This document shows positions 24,289 through 35,583 of a stretch of DNA of 64,000 nt, piece after piece. This stretch comes from Flectonema sp. DT1601 (lineage: Eukaryota; Euglenozoa; Diplonemea; Diplonemida; Diplonemidae), in NCBI GenBank assembly GCA_964019425.1, contig OZ025840.1, positions 141,001-205,000 of the forward strand, given 5' to 3'. The position numbers and the translations under genes are program-made. Position 1 is the stretch's first letter. Each line of letters opens with the position of its first letter. The notes beneath the pieces were generated by a model. That model searched no databases. It saw nothing but the letters and a program-made list of their open reading frames with translations, and was not told the DNA's origin.

Positions 24289-27200
24289 TTAATCAGTGAA
24301 ACTGATGACGACTCTGCAAATTTTGACATCATCACCGTCAGCTGTCTTGAGCTCTAAGACTTTTGTGTCTGGAGGACTATCTCCGATTTCAACTATCTTT
24401 CTCTTCTTCAAACAAGGAAAGGTAACTGGGTATCCCTTTGATTCAATGTAATTAATAACTGTAGTGTCCATTCTTTCACTTAAAGGTGACGAGTCAGCTT
24501 TGTTGTCAGCTCCAGTATAGATCCATCCTACAAGGTCGAGTTCCTTCTCAGCTTTAAACCATTCGATAAGACCCTTAATAGTAATACTTCGAGGAGCAGA
24601 AATAGTTATTGTGTCCCAAGTTGTTTGTGGATCAGGTACGGCTACTTCATCAACATCCATGTACATTTCCTTATCAAATCTAGTACCTGAAGTAATTGTC
24701 TCTGGAGGAGCTGGTTCTGATTGAGAATACAATGGAAGTGCTAAGTTACTAAATGTGTTACGGAATGATGTAGCTGGTTTCTTTCCAATAACTTTGTACA
24801 TCTCAAGGCAAACGAATCCTGTAGCCATGGCAGTTGCGGTAGCGATGGCTGGGATAATACGACCAGCCTTTAGTTTAGCCTGAAGGAAGTCGATTTCATC
24901 AATTGTGTAGTTACGAGCTCTCAAGTTAGCGAATGACTGAATGAAGTCGATATGAAAGTTATCGTCCTGATCCTTCTCAAATTCATTGACGAAGTACTCC
25001 TTACCAGCAACTACTGCAGCAGAAACAGATTTCAGTGCGGCTTCTAACCTAGCCTTGTCATCTTCAGGGCTTGTTGGTGCTGGAGCTGCTGCTGGAGCTG
25101 CGGCTCCATCTTGCTGTTCTTCTTCACCTGTCTTTACTTCAGTTTTAAATGGTTGGAAGTTTGGAATCTTAACATCCTTCAAAACCTTTACGAAGTATTC
25201 CTTGTCACGGTGTTCTTCAGTGATACCGTACACCTTAGCTCTCAAGTTGGCAGCAGCAACTATGAACTTCAAAGCCATCTCATCATCAGCAGAGAACTCA
25301 AGAACTCGAGGCAGTCTCTTTGGAGGTGACCAGAATGGAGATCCTGATGATGTTTTCATATCAGCTGGACAGTTGTATAATAAAAGACTAATTCTATCAA
25401 CGAAGTACGATTGGTACTTTCTACGAGCCCATCCAATACACTGATCAAAGTTCTGAGCTGGTTCAGTAACAAGAGCATCAGTAAGACCTCCCTGCATAGC
25501 GCAGTTAAACTTTGGATCTCCAATCAGCTTATCGAGGATAGCTTCCGGGTTCTCTCCAGCAGCGATAAGAGAGTCGACAAACTTCTGAGGACCCTTCGCG
25601 AACTCATTAGCGTCTGTGGACAGCGTTTCGAAATTGCCAACAAATTCAGACTTTGCCAAACCCAAACAGTGATCAATATTATGAGGGAAGTTGTGAAGAG
25701 CGCATTGTGGTGCCTCCTTCTCTGGAGGATCTCTTGTGGCTCCGTAGTTCTCAGTCATACCTGGGATTACTGCTTGAGTGTTGCATTTTGGTCCCAACGT
25801 ACCCGACTCTAAGAGAGGCTTTCCGTAAAGTACACATCGGGCGTCGACGTATAGTCTGGCCTTCACATTGTCTAAGGCATTTACCACAACGTCTGTTCCG
25901 TTCCAGAACTCGTCGTCAAATACATTTTCAGTCTGTTGCTGAACACGTTCCGTCAGAGCCTTGGCCTTGAAGTCTGGGTTCATTACCTTTGCGGCTTTAG
26001 TAGCGGATTCGGACTTTGAGTGACCGATGTTGTGGTTTCTAAATAAGAACTGACGGGAAAGGTTTGATTTCTCAATTATATCATCGTCAGTCACAGTTAC
26101 ATTACCATCAGCACTAGCAACACCCATTAGTGATAAACTCTTAAGGAATTCACATCCCAAAGCACCAGACCCTACCAGGAATATATTTAAGTCGGTAATC
26201 TTTTTGTGAATTTCCTCTCCAAACACCTGAAGCTGAGCTGCGTAACGACTCTTGTCGGCCTCTACTGCTGGAGCTGGGTTTTCTGGAAGACATTCAATAC
26301 AGTCGTAATGAAACCACTGAAAGGTTGGGTGGAACTTTGAAGTTGCAGCCTTGATAACTTCTTGTCCCATGATACCTCCGAATATAGCAGCCATTGGTGA
26401 AAGAATAGCACCAGCACCACGAGCTAAGGATGCGATGGCCTTCTCACGACATTCTAACTCCTCAACTTTATCAGGAAGAGTAGAATTGATTTCATTAATA
26501 GCAGCCTTCAACTTATCAACGCCTCCAACAACAACAGCTGCTTCAGTTCCAATCTTATCGAGAGCCTGAAGTGCGAGGTGAAGGAATCCAGAGTTTCCGA
26601 ATTTCATTTCGAATACTTCGTTTCCGAGGAATTCGAGAACACTCTCGTCCCAGGCACATGCCTTTGGAGTTTGTTTTGAAGTATCGATGTCGGTCATACG
26701 ACCAGGTTTCTGAAGAGTAGCAGCGAGTGGTCTAAAGTTCAAAGTTAAAGGAATCTTTTTCTGGGTTACGATACCACCAGAAATGTAGTCACTGAATCCT
26801 GATGTGTCATCAATCTTGAAGTTCTTCTTTCCCTTTGAGACGTCTGAAATCTTACGAGTCTTTCCGTCGTTAAGTTGCGTCATTCCATTCACTTCCGTGA
26901 AGACGACGTGTTCATCATCGTCGAGATCGATAGCCTCGTCCATCACACACTGAACAAGAGCTTTCTCACCAGCCTTTGACTTTTGAATATTGTGAACAAT
27001 TGCTGTTTTCACAGCCTCACCAGTTGTGTCCAGACAAACAAAGTTGTCACCGAAATCACAAAAGACGGATCCAAAGACACCGTTTAGCTTTCCGTAGATG
27101 AAGTGTGCTGGTGGTGACAGAGTTCTTGCAGCACTGTTGATTTCTGTGGCCTTCTTGAGAGTAGAGTCACACAGAACAATTACATTAAAACCTTTAATAC

Positions 27201-27537
27201 TTTCTTCAGTCAAATCTGTTGTTAGTACCTGAACATCAACATTTGGGTTTAATTCCTGGAACTGTGATCTGCATGCTTCAGCTCTGTTCTTACCAACATC
27301 ATCTTTCGACAAGTAAAAATTGGAACCCAAATCAGCTAATTTTGCAACAGACGTGTCGTGCAGTGTCACTGACTTTACATTTGCCAGAATAACGTTCTTT
27401 GCGGTTTCAGCTCCCAATCCGTTCAATCCAGAAATCAACACTCTTACAGTTGATAATTTCATCATACTTTCTCTACCATAGACAGCCATCTGTCGAGACT
27501 GTAAGTCTTCATCGATAGGCTTCCCAGCAGCCGCCAT
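24289..27537 (-). CDS. UBA1: ubiquitin-activating enzyme E1
   Basis: 1082 residues, single exon, close to the usual E1 length. E1 adenylates ubiquitin with ATP, takes it up as a thioester and passes it to E2 enzymes. The inactive adenylation half is at the N-terminus (IDEDLQSRQMAVYGRE, then NGLGAETAKNVILANV). The active adenylation domain has VGSGALGCEFLKSLSLMG, the Asp-rich TVTDDDIIEKSNLSRQFLFR and NALDNVKARLYVD. The catalytic Cys is Cys612 in APQCALHNFPHNIDHCL. The C-terminal ubiquitin-fold domain ends CRVVISFTD. A low-complexity Ala/Pro/Glu insertion sits in the second catalytic Cys half-domain (about residues 805-830, EEEQQDGAAAPAAAPAP). Nothing suggests inactivation. Best match is Uba1; the related E1 Uba6 is less likely. 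Confidence 0.93.
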   Translation of the reverse strand: MAAAGKPIDEDLQSRQMAVYGRESMMKLSTVRVLISGLNGLGAETAKNVILANVKSVTLHDTSVAKLADLGSNFYLSKDDVGKNRAEACRSQFQELNPNVDVQVLTTDLTEESIKGFNVIVLCDSTLKKATEINSAARTLSPPAHFIYGKLNGVFGSVFCDFGDNFVCLDTTGEAVKTAIVHNIQKSKAGEKALVQCVMDEAIDLDDDEHVVFTEVNGMTQLNDGKTRKISDVSKGKKNFKIDDTSGFSDYISGGIVTQKKIPLTLNFRPLAATLQKPGRMTDIDTSKQTPKACAWDESVLEFLGNEVFEMKFGNSGFLHLALQALDKIGTEAAVVVGGVDKLKAAINEINSTLPDKVEELECREKAIASLARGAGAILSPMAAIFGGIMGQEVIKAATSKFHPTFQWFHYDCIECLPENPAPAVEADKSRYAAQLQVFGEEIHKKITDLNIFLVGSGALGCEFLKSLSLMGVASADGNVTVTDDDIIEKSNLSRQFLFRNHNIGHSKSESATKAAKVMNPDFKAKALTERVQQQTENVFDDEFWNGTDVVVNALDNVKARLYVDARCVLYGKPLLESGTLGPKCNTQAVIPGMTENYGATRDPPEKEAPQCALHNFPHNIDHCLGLAKSEFVGNFETLSTDANEFAKGPQKFVDSLIAAGENPEAILDKLIGDPKFNCAMQGGLTDALVTEPAQNFDQCIGWARRKYQSYFVDRISLLLYNCPADMKTSSGSPFWSPPKRLPRVLEFSADDEMALKFIVAAANLRAKVYGITEEHRDKEYFVKVLKDVKIPNFQPFKTEVKTGEEEQQDGAAAPAAAPAPTSPEDDKARLEAALKSVSAAVVAGKEYFVNEFEKDQDDNFHIDFIQSFANLRARNYTIDEIDFLQAKLKAGRIIPAIATATAMATGFVCLEMYKVIGKKPATSFRNTFSNLALPLYSQSEPAPPETITSGTRFDKEMYMDVDEVAVPDPQTTWDTITISAPRSITIKGLIEWFKAEKELDLVGWIYTGADNKADSSPLSERMDTTVINYIESKGYPVTFPCLKKRKIVEIGDSPPDTKVLELKTADGDDVKICRVVISFTD

Positions 27538-28468
27538 CTTTGTTTCAATTTATTACTGTTTGAAGAAGTATGATGCTACTAGTGATTAGATTTATCATTT
27601 CAGCTTAAGGTCCAAGGCGGTATATTAGTTGCTGTAAAAACTGCGAAAGAAAGCATTTACATAACAATTGCTAAGGATCGATCCCCCACCTTTGCCTTTT
27701 TCGCAAACACTGTCAACGTGATTGGCCTCCGACACACTGTAATACGGATTTTTTGGTAGCGATGCCTTGAATTTCTCTTCTCTTCCTTTTTTTTTTTTTT
27801 TTTTTTTTTGGTTTCCGCAACGCTGTTTTTCGGATACGTTTAGACTGGGGAGAGGGTTTGGCTCAAGGCAAAGAATTATTGAATCGAGAAAAGCGAAAAT
27901 ACTAATTTCTCCCTCCCTTGTAAGTGCAACAACCACGATATATCCATCCTACTGAAAGGCATGGAAAGCAGCAGGCAACGCTACAGGGAAAACAATGCAA
28001 ACGCAGCAGTATACCACACACGAAGTACACTCTACGGTGTGGTGAAATAACCTTCTCACCAATGCGAGAAGTGTTTGTTAACGAGAATTCTAAAGAGGAT
28101 ACAATTGTGTTATAAGAAGTGAATCCTTTGAATCGTCTCGTAGTGAAGAAGACATTTCTTCCATCTCAACAGAGCGCAGTGTTGTAGTAAGACAAGGCGC
28201 GGGAATCCAAATTACTTTGGGTTATGCTTACAAGAACAGACTTCCCTCCCTCCCAGTAGACGCTGATGTGGGGTCAGATAGATGTATTTAATTAGACATT
28301 CAGTGTTTGTTTGATAAAATCGAATGTTTGCTGCTGACCAAACAGATGAGAGCCCCTTTATAACAGAACCACATTATTACCTTCACTAAATATCTAACGA
28401 ACGACACCACGAGTTCTAATTAGTGGAAGGTGAATGATATCAGTACCCATCCGGGAGGGAGGTGTGAA
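27538..28468. other. intergenic, 931 nt, no gene
   Basis: Spacer upstream of the E1 gene and downstream of the Sec12-like gene. It has a T tract near 27787-27809 and no credible open frame; a 103-codon minus-strand frame is built around the homopolymer. Just upstream of the E1 ATG on the minus strand are TCTAATCACTAG and CTTCTTCAAACAG, both acceptor-like. Confidence 0.45.
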
Positions 28469-30972
28469 TCAATTCTCGTAAGCAACAATGACAGGAGCGA
28501 GAACTCCAATAGCCAGACCCACCATCTGAAGCAGCATTCCAATAACCCCAAATCTCCTGGACTTTGTTAGCGCTGGGATGTAGTGTGCGACTACTGTGTA
28601 CACTCCAGCAGCTGATGTTGCGGGTATAATCTATTTTATTGTTTTATTGCAATTTCTTTAGATGGATTAAAAAAAAAAAAAAAAATTTAAAAAAGTCATA
28701 ATAAAAAACATACCCATGGAGCAGCTGCAGTTGCAACTTCCTCTGACACCACACCCGCTGGAATCAAAAACCACAACAAAGCAAGTGCAACACGAATTAA
28801 TAATGTTGACACTGGAGAGTTACCAGAACAGTACAAGGCAGTCACACCTGCTAATTCATTTAAAGCAGCATTGAATGTAAGGACAACAGAGTACTGCATA
28901 GTTCTAGTAGAGACCATAATAATACCAACAAGATGCTGTAAGATTGCATAAGCAATGGTTGGTTTTGTTGCTGGTCCGTAAGACAGTGCTAAGGATTTCA
29001 TTGTTTTACTGAGCTCAACACTAACACGGAATTCAGAACCCGCGTCTAAGATTGCTTGTTTGGCTGATTCATCTGAAACAGGTTTTCCATTGACAGTAGT
29101 GATACGCATCCCTGGCAATAAACCAGCTATTTCAGCACAACCTCCTGAGATAATTCCTGTTACTAGAGAGCCTTGAAGAGACATCCCAAGCTTCCCTCTT
29201 GGAGGTCGTTTAAAGGCAAAAGATGTTGGAAGTAATTTAGGGTTTGGCAACGCTGTACGAAAACAAGAATCCAACAAAAACATAACCAAGAAGAATAACA
29301 ACCAACGGTAGTGGTACATCCCAGCACCAAAACCAGCATCACAAAGAGGCATAAGACGAAGAGTCGAATCACCGAGGACAATACCAGTACTAATAGCTCC
29401 AAATAAGATGAGGAAGAAAGATGCCGATGACGACAATATAACTCCAATAATGGCTGCGGCAATTGGAGGAGAGCACAATAATAAAATTGCGATTGGATCT
29501 TTGGTGCTCATCGTTTGTAAACTCCTCGCATCAAATAATAATCTCACAATGGGCGCAACTCCTTCACTGTAAGATAGCATCTTAGAACTTTGAACGTCTT
29601 CTTCTGGTAATATCCAGTGCGCCGCAGCTATTTTATTTAAGACGCATGTCAGGGGAACAGATTCAGTTACGTAGGCAGTTCCTCCGATGAACATACAAAA
29701 CACAACAACGAATAGTGAAATGACCTTCAGCACATCCAACGCACTCATTCCCTGATTCACTCCAGTCTCAAGGACTTTAATGAAATTGTCACTGAGGGCA
29801 GCTGTGGCGATTCGTAGGTGATTGCCGTCTAATTGCTTTACGGCAATTGATAGAATAGGAGCATTGTGATAGTTTCTGTAAACACTCAGGATCTCACCAT
29901 CACGTGTTGCAATAGCAAGTGTTGATGCTTGAGCTGTACCAAACACTATGAAGTTATTACACTTAGAAATAGTAAAAGCTGTTACTGCATCTTCCTTACT
30001 CAAACACACAGACTGTAGAGTCTGACATGTTAGAGAACTTGACTTTTTACCATTTTTTGATTCAATCTTCCAACGAAGTTGATATGATACCAAGAAACTA
30101 GGCCCCTCTCCGCGAGACATTATTATGTGCAATTCTGAACCCTCAGTACTAAATCGTACTAGCTGTAGTTTGAAGCGAGAGTCATCAGTTTCTGGGTATG
30201 AAGGAGGTCTTGATAAGGGAATAACACCCGCACAAGTACTTTTTCGCGGAAGAGTTGTCTCAGCCCAAGTTGTTATATTTTCTTCATTAGAAGGAGGAAT
30301 GTCTTCAGTAATCCAAAGTCTTAAAGTATTATCATCAGCAATCGAAGCAATTAATAGCGGCTTCGGTTTCGTACTGTCGGACTTAGCTCCCTCCGGAATC
30401 GGACAGTACGTCATAGCAATAGAGCTTAAAGACTTAGTGTGTCCTACTAACATTGCACACCACTTTGCTTTGAATTTTGTTGGGCTTTCTGGATCGCTTA
30501 CTAAAGCGACGACATGCATGGAGTTGCTGTCGGAGTTGACGACACAAACTCGTCCACTTGGTGATATCGCGACTACTTTTGCTTTAACATCAGTCTGAAC
30601 AGAACCGATATGAGTATCGTACTCTGCGAGAAGTTCGTGTCCATGTCCCGAATTTGAAAATTTCACAAACTGCAAACTCGACTCCAGCAATGTGACTGCC
30701 ACAGACGATGCGTGTCCGAACTCTCTCAAATCGGACATTCCACTCACAAAACCTGGTTGTGGTTTATAATTACATGTTGGTGGGCTATCTTTATACCCTA
30801 TACATCCAAGTGGTCTTCCAAGTCCATATCCTGCTGGTCCTCCTCCTCCTACTAGTATTCTATCACCCAACCATGTACATGTATAAAGAGGAGATGTGGC
30901 ATTTATCTTTACTATTCCCCGTTGGTGTTCTAGGCCGAGGAGGAGCTTCTCGGGATCCCTGTTCTTACCCAT
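28469..30972 (-). CDS. Sec12/PREB-like WD40 protein with extra multi-pass membrane and PDZ region
   Basis: Exon 1 is 28714-30972 (753 codons) and exon 2 28469-28630 (53 codons plus TGA); the 83-nt phase-0 intron has a GTATGT donor and AAAATAG acceptor. Total 806 residues. The N-terminal 400 residues read as a WD40 propeller with a Gly-rich loop RILVGGGGPAGYGLG near the start, as in Sec12/PREB, the ER-resident exchange factor for the COPII GTPase Sar1. One TM follows at about 412-432. Unlike Sec12, the chain continues with several hydrophobic segments (about 495-530, 555-575), a PDZ domain (about 590-650: GKLGMSLQGSLVTGIISGG... GLLPGMRITTVNGKPV) and four or so more TMs, the last encoded by exon 2. 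I know no such combination. A fused Sec12 is likely; a different WD40 membrane protein is possible. Confidence 0.7.
28631..28713 (-). other. spliceosomal intron, 83 nt
   Basis: Donor GTATGT at 28713-28708, acceptor AAAATAG ending at 28631, phase 0. The joined frame adds a membrane-spanning C-terminus. Confidence 0.8.
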
Positions 30973-32594
30973 GTTTTGGTGGAAGCAACTGTGAAATAAT
31001 AGAACAGAATCAGATCATTTTCTTACAATAATCGTTATCATTCAACCATAAGGTACGGTACAAGGAATTGGAGGCGACACTAACACAAACAGAAATAACC
31101 TTTTTTAGTTCGTTATCACCCTGCGTGCTTCATGACTAATCACGTAACAACACATATGATAACAAAAAAATAAATATTGAAGCAGCTCTTTGTTGACTTG
31201 CCACTCATGTTGCTCGTCAGCACCTTGATGGGTCAAGACATGAGAAACAGCAAATTCTGAGCTGGTGACTGGTGATACTTAGGCTCGCAATAGAGAGCCA
31301 GAACTCTCAAAAAAAAATTAAAAAATAAAAATTAAAAAAAAAAAAAAAACTTCTGGCTTACCGAGTCAGCCACCCTCAGCTACGAAAGAGAAACGAACAA
31401 TCCCAAAGAGATGAGATGATGCAAAGCTTGTCGGAAGATTATTTTCTTTGCATCAAGATGGGATACCTCACTTAATACATAACCAGTTCCGATGCCGCAA
31501 AAATACCACTTTTAAACCAAAGCGTACCTGAAAAACAAAACAAGGCTATCGAGGGTGTGTAGCGATTACAACGTGGGAATGGGAATGGGACATATACAGA
31601 GCAAAAATAGCAAGGGGTGAATTGGAGCGGGGGGAGGGGCGGCGGACAAAAACAAGCAAAAAAAAAAAAAAAAGAGAACGAAAAGGGAGAACAAAAAAAG
31701 AAAATGAAAAAGACCAATGTCGGAGTTACAGCAACAAGAAGTATGCGGCGTCCTGACCATTCAAGTAAGTTGAGTTACGAATATAGAAACAACAACGGTG
31801 TCCACACATAATAGATAGGACAAGCTGTGTGACCCGGTGTTTTTTTTTTTTTTTTAAAACTATTTTAATCAGCCGTTAAACCAACAACGTAAACGGCCAC
31901 CCGAAATCAGAACATTTATAACACCCCTCAGATGATGAACAGATATCTATCCTAATAAAGTCAACAACTGAAGAGAGAATATTACCAATGTTATTAATTC
32001 GTAAAACTATTTGTTCCCACGTACTTTAAGAAATAAAAACAAGCAAAATAAACTGACAAATGGTCCACAGCGCAAGGGGGGTTACGAGGAGGGGAAGCAC
32101 TGCAGAGGACACTTACTTACATTATACTCGTTGTTTAAGTTGATAAAACTTTAAGTGACCATCTGCACTAGTATATCGCATTCTAATTAACAACGCTCCG
32201 GCTCTTTTGGGAGTTATTTTTTCTTTTTTTTAGTTGAATTCTTCTTTCTTTTTTGTTTTTTTCCAATTCTTTTTTTTCATTTTCTTTTTTTTTAAAATTT
32301 TTTCCTTTTTTTTTTTTCCCCCTTTGGAGTTTTTTTTTTTTTTTTTTTTTCTTACAAAAAAAAAAAAAAAAAAAAAAAATCTAAATGGTAGACAAAAGGA
32401 ACTTAACTTCCCTCGATAATAGAAAAGGGAATACGAAAATATCAGTTGAGGATTATCAGTAGGTCGGCATATTATAAACCAGACCAAGACACACTCAGCG
32501 AAGATTAAACTTCGTAGGGTTATCTAACCTGATCGCCTTTTTCGTTCTGATCTATGGGTTGGGAGGAACCGCGATACTACAACGTACCCAGTGA
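30973..32594. other. intergenic, 1.6 kb, no gene
   Basis: Spacer with an acceptor-like CTATTATTTCACAG 20 nt before the ATG at 30972, an A tract near 31335-31350, a mixed T/A homopolymer block at 32330-32379 and no convincing coding frame. The open frames in it are Phe/Lys homopolymer products. Confidence 0.45.
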
Positions 32595-34804
32595 TTACTT
32601 CACAGCTAGTCTTGCAGACATTGGTCGAGGTGAATTAATTGACCGTGGAGTGTTAGGAAGAAGCGACATGTCAACCTTGTTAGGGTCTGCGTGATGCTGC
32701 TTTTTAACTTCTGTCTTAAGTCTTTGAAGAGTCTGGGCGAGATGCTCTGCTTGTTCCTCAAGTTTTTTATTTTCTCTTTCAAATTGGACGGCCTGTCCCC
32801 TTTCGTATCCAATCTTGTATTCCAACTGTCTCTTTGTCTTTTGAAAGTCACTTTGAACACGTGCGATATCTGATTCAAGTCTTCTGATCTTTGATTTTTC
32901 TTCTTCTCTAAGGACTCTCTTATCACCTTCAGGTTGTCCTTCAGAGTCACTCTTCTTTTTAACAGGTCGAGGTGACGAAGTGATAGCAGCCTTTGGTGCA
33001 GTTCTGTTGGTTTGTTAAATGTTCATGCATGTATTTTAAAATAAATTTATCATAGATGGAAGTGCCCTCCAAATTTGGAGGGCGCCTGGTGAAAATCAGC
33101 CACAAAAATTTGTAGGGCCAAAATAGGGCCATTGTAGGGCCATTGTAGGGCCAAAATAGGGCGCTGGAGGGCGCGTAGGGCGCTTTTTTAATTAAATTTA
33201 ATATAATGCCGAGCTCATTTTGACACACCCCTGCCCTCAGCGAGGGTCGAATCGCATCTTATTTGACTTTTCTCCGGTTCGCCCGATCAAATGCGTCTCT
33301 GGGATATCAGTTTACTTGCCACCAGTAAACTTCTTTTTTTTCTCACAAGGTACCGTGAAGACCGGCCTATTAACAGGTTAGCAAGAACGCACTCTCCCTC
33401 CTCGAATCCCTCTATATTCGACTCGGTGCATTTTGCGGGTTAATCAGCTCCTTGTAGATCTGGGATGCATCGTCCACTGAAATGAGTTTCAGCTTCAGGG
33501 ATTGCAGCAGGCTCCGGAAGCTCTCAAGGAGTGGCCCATTGTTTTTGCCATTGTTGACCTCCGAACCATGACCTGGAGGTCTCGGGTTCGAACCCCGTGA
33601 CACCCTTTTTTCTCTTTTTCGAAAGACTGCCAAGCATGTCAAAAAAAAATTTTGGCTTCTGCGTCAAAATACTTGTGCGTCAGTGTAAGTCGACGTCAAT
33701 TTAGCTGTCTATAGTAATAAAAAAGGTAAAAAAAAGCGCCCTCCAAAATAATATTTATATTAAAAGCGCCCTACAAGCGCCCTACGCGCCCTCCAAATTG
33801 TAGGGCACTTCCATCTATGATTTATTAAAAAAAAAAAAAAAAAAAAACACAAACCCTCCCTTGGATATCCTACGTGCTCCTGGTAGTGTAATCTGTTCTC
33901 TAATGGTTTTGTGTGCAGTTGGCTGTTGTGATGTTGTTTATTATATTTTTCTTCTATTGAATACTTTGTAATTAAATGATTAAAGTAAAAGACATACTCG
34001 TCTGTCAATCTTTCTATCTTTTATATCTTTAAGGGTGCGGTGTGACTTCCAGTGAAGACACGCTGCTTGCGCTTCATTTTCTTGACGAAGTTTGTCAACT
34101 TGATCCATGACGTCTGCTCTTTCTTTTTGACATTGTTGTACTAATTGGAGGATCTCGTCATCTTTCTTAAGTTTGGCCTCGTGAATCTTTTTATCAGATT
34201 CTATCTTGAGCTCTTGTTCTCTTTCCTTCTTCATTGAGATAATTTGACAGATCTCACGAAGCTGTCTCTCGTTGTTGCTAATTTCTAATTCACGTTCTTT
34301 GGTGAGTTCCTGAACGACTTGAAGACCTTCGTATGGATCAGATCCACCGTGTTCGTCTTGGTCTGCAGCACGAGTCATTTTATCAACGAGAGCTACTTGT
34401 AAGGAGCCTAACATTTCCATCATCGATTTTAAGAATTCAGCTTTTTTAGCGCGAGCCGCTCCATGTTCCTTTGATGCATCTCTGAGAAGGCTGTCTAGCT
34501 CACCAATTCGGATTTCTTGTTGTTTGTGTTTATCCTCAGCTTGTTCAATTTCTTGAAACAGTTCTATCTTTTTGACAGCTAAAGGAACACCTGATGTTGT
34601 TAAAACATCTTCCTTGGCTTTGCTTGCTTCAGCTACCGCTTGGTCTTTGTTTGCTGAGGCTGCCTTTAATCGAAGTTCAGCATCTCTCAATGGACTCCCT
34701 GCTTGACTTCTCTTCTGCAATTCAAGTTTCTTTTCCTTTCTTTTTATACTTAACTCTTTTTCAGCGATCATACGCTTGAGTGCCTCAACCTCGTTTGTCG
34801 ACAT
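32595..34804 (-). CDS. coiled-coil protein, three exons, transposon in intron 2
   Basis: Exons 33998-34804 (269 codons), 33855-33922 and 32595-33003 give 427 residues. Intron 1 (75 nt) has a GTATGT donor and CAACAG acceptor. Intron 2 has a GTTTGT donor and CCAACAG acceptor and is 851 nt because it contains the element at 33051-33819. The three frames join cleanly: DRKIDRR, then PTAHKTIREQITLPGARRISKG, then TAPKAAITSSPRPVKKK. Residues 1-270 and about 325-395 are long coiled coils (EALKRMIAEKELSIKRKEKK; RVLREEEKSKIRRLESDIAR) split by a basic, Ser/Pro-rich hinge. No motor or known domain is visible. The middle exon is the least certain part. Confidence 0.65.
33045..33825. mobile_element. non-autonomous inverted-repeat DNA transposon (MITE-like)
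   Basis: The element spans 33051-33819 (769 bp) and is flanked by ATTTAT at 33045-33050 and 33820-33825, a 6-bp target duplication. Terminal inverted repeats of about 35 bp begin CATAGATGGAAGTGCCCT at both ends, with one mismatch and one single-base gap. The left terminal repeat itself contains the 20-bp palindrome GCCCTCCAAATTTGGAGGGC. Inside each end are many GTAGGGC/AGGGCGC iterons, left in one orientation and right in the other. There is no transposase frame. The interior carries a tRNA-like B box with a T tract. Superfamily not identifiable from this alone. Confidence 0.8.
33567..33613 (+). other. tRNA-like 3' half inside the transposon
   Basis: The segment contains GGTTCGAACCC (33585-33595), a match to the RNA polymerase III B box, in a TC-arm-like stem (CGGG/CCCG at 33583-33586 and 33594-33597), followed by a T run that could end Pol III transcription. 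A matching 5' acceptor strand is not found, so it is a tRNA-derived fragment rather than a working tRNA gene. Confidence 0.5.
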
Positions 34805-34925
34805 TTTTTTTTAAACTGTCTTTCTGATGACTCAGTCAGCTGGTAATATGTTGCTAAAGATCTAACAAAAAGAGATGAGAACTACATTGTACACGAGAAC
34901 ATTATTTCTTATTTATTTTTTTATC

Positions 34926-34964
<39 letters not shown>

Positions 34965-35008
34965 ACATTTCCTTGTATCTTTCATTATTTTTAAACTTCC
35001 CCCTCTCC

Positions 35009-35043
<35 letters not shown>

Positions 35044-35583
35044 TTGTTGTTGTTATTATTTTATTCTCTGTTTCAATATCTAATCACTTTTCTCAGAATC
35101 ACATAAACCATTCAGATTAGCCTTATATTTCGTTGAACGCAGACAGAATCCTGTTGCACGAAAACAAGAAATATCAGTTTTCAATCTGAATAGTTTCTTC
35201 TCCGACTACGTCGGTACAACAATTATTTTATCAAAAACCATACTTTTTTTTTTTTTTTTTTTTTTTGGTTTTAAAAGAAAGTATGTCAAAGTGAAACAGA
35301 GACATTCATAGATGATGGTAGATAATACGTAATAGTTTCATAAAAAGGAACTGCTGCGATTGGAGTAAATAACTACCAAACAACATACAGAACATGTTAA
35401 TGATATATGGTGGGTGTAGATACAAAAAAACCTTTCTTCGTTTTTTTTTTTTTTTTTTTTTTTTTCCCGCTTTCAATTTATTCTTCGAAATAAGACCAAA
35501 ACGTTAATCACTGAGTACCTCGTGTACCTCGGCGTTCATATCATTAAAAACCTTAGCACAAAGTAATTTGTTAAGAGCTAATA
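34805..35583. other. intergenic with the longest homopolymers
   Basis: Contains a 36-base A run (34927-34962), a 30-base T run (35013-35042) and two further T tracts (35244-35266, 35441-35465). No gene on either strand. Confidence 0.5.

Larger units (their letters stand above)
33004..33854 (-). other. long intron carrying a transposon
   Basis: Donor GTTTGT at 33854-33849 and acceptor CAACAG ending at 33004. Removing the 769-bp element and one 6-bp target copy leaves 76 nt, the normal intron size in this window. Confidence 0.6.

Noticed and set aside
33412-33642. 76-residue protein reading RGSNPRPPGHGSEV on the minus strand
   Set aside because: This is the usual spurious translation of tRNA-derived repeat DNA; it lies wholly inside the transposon.
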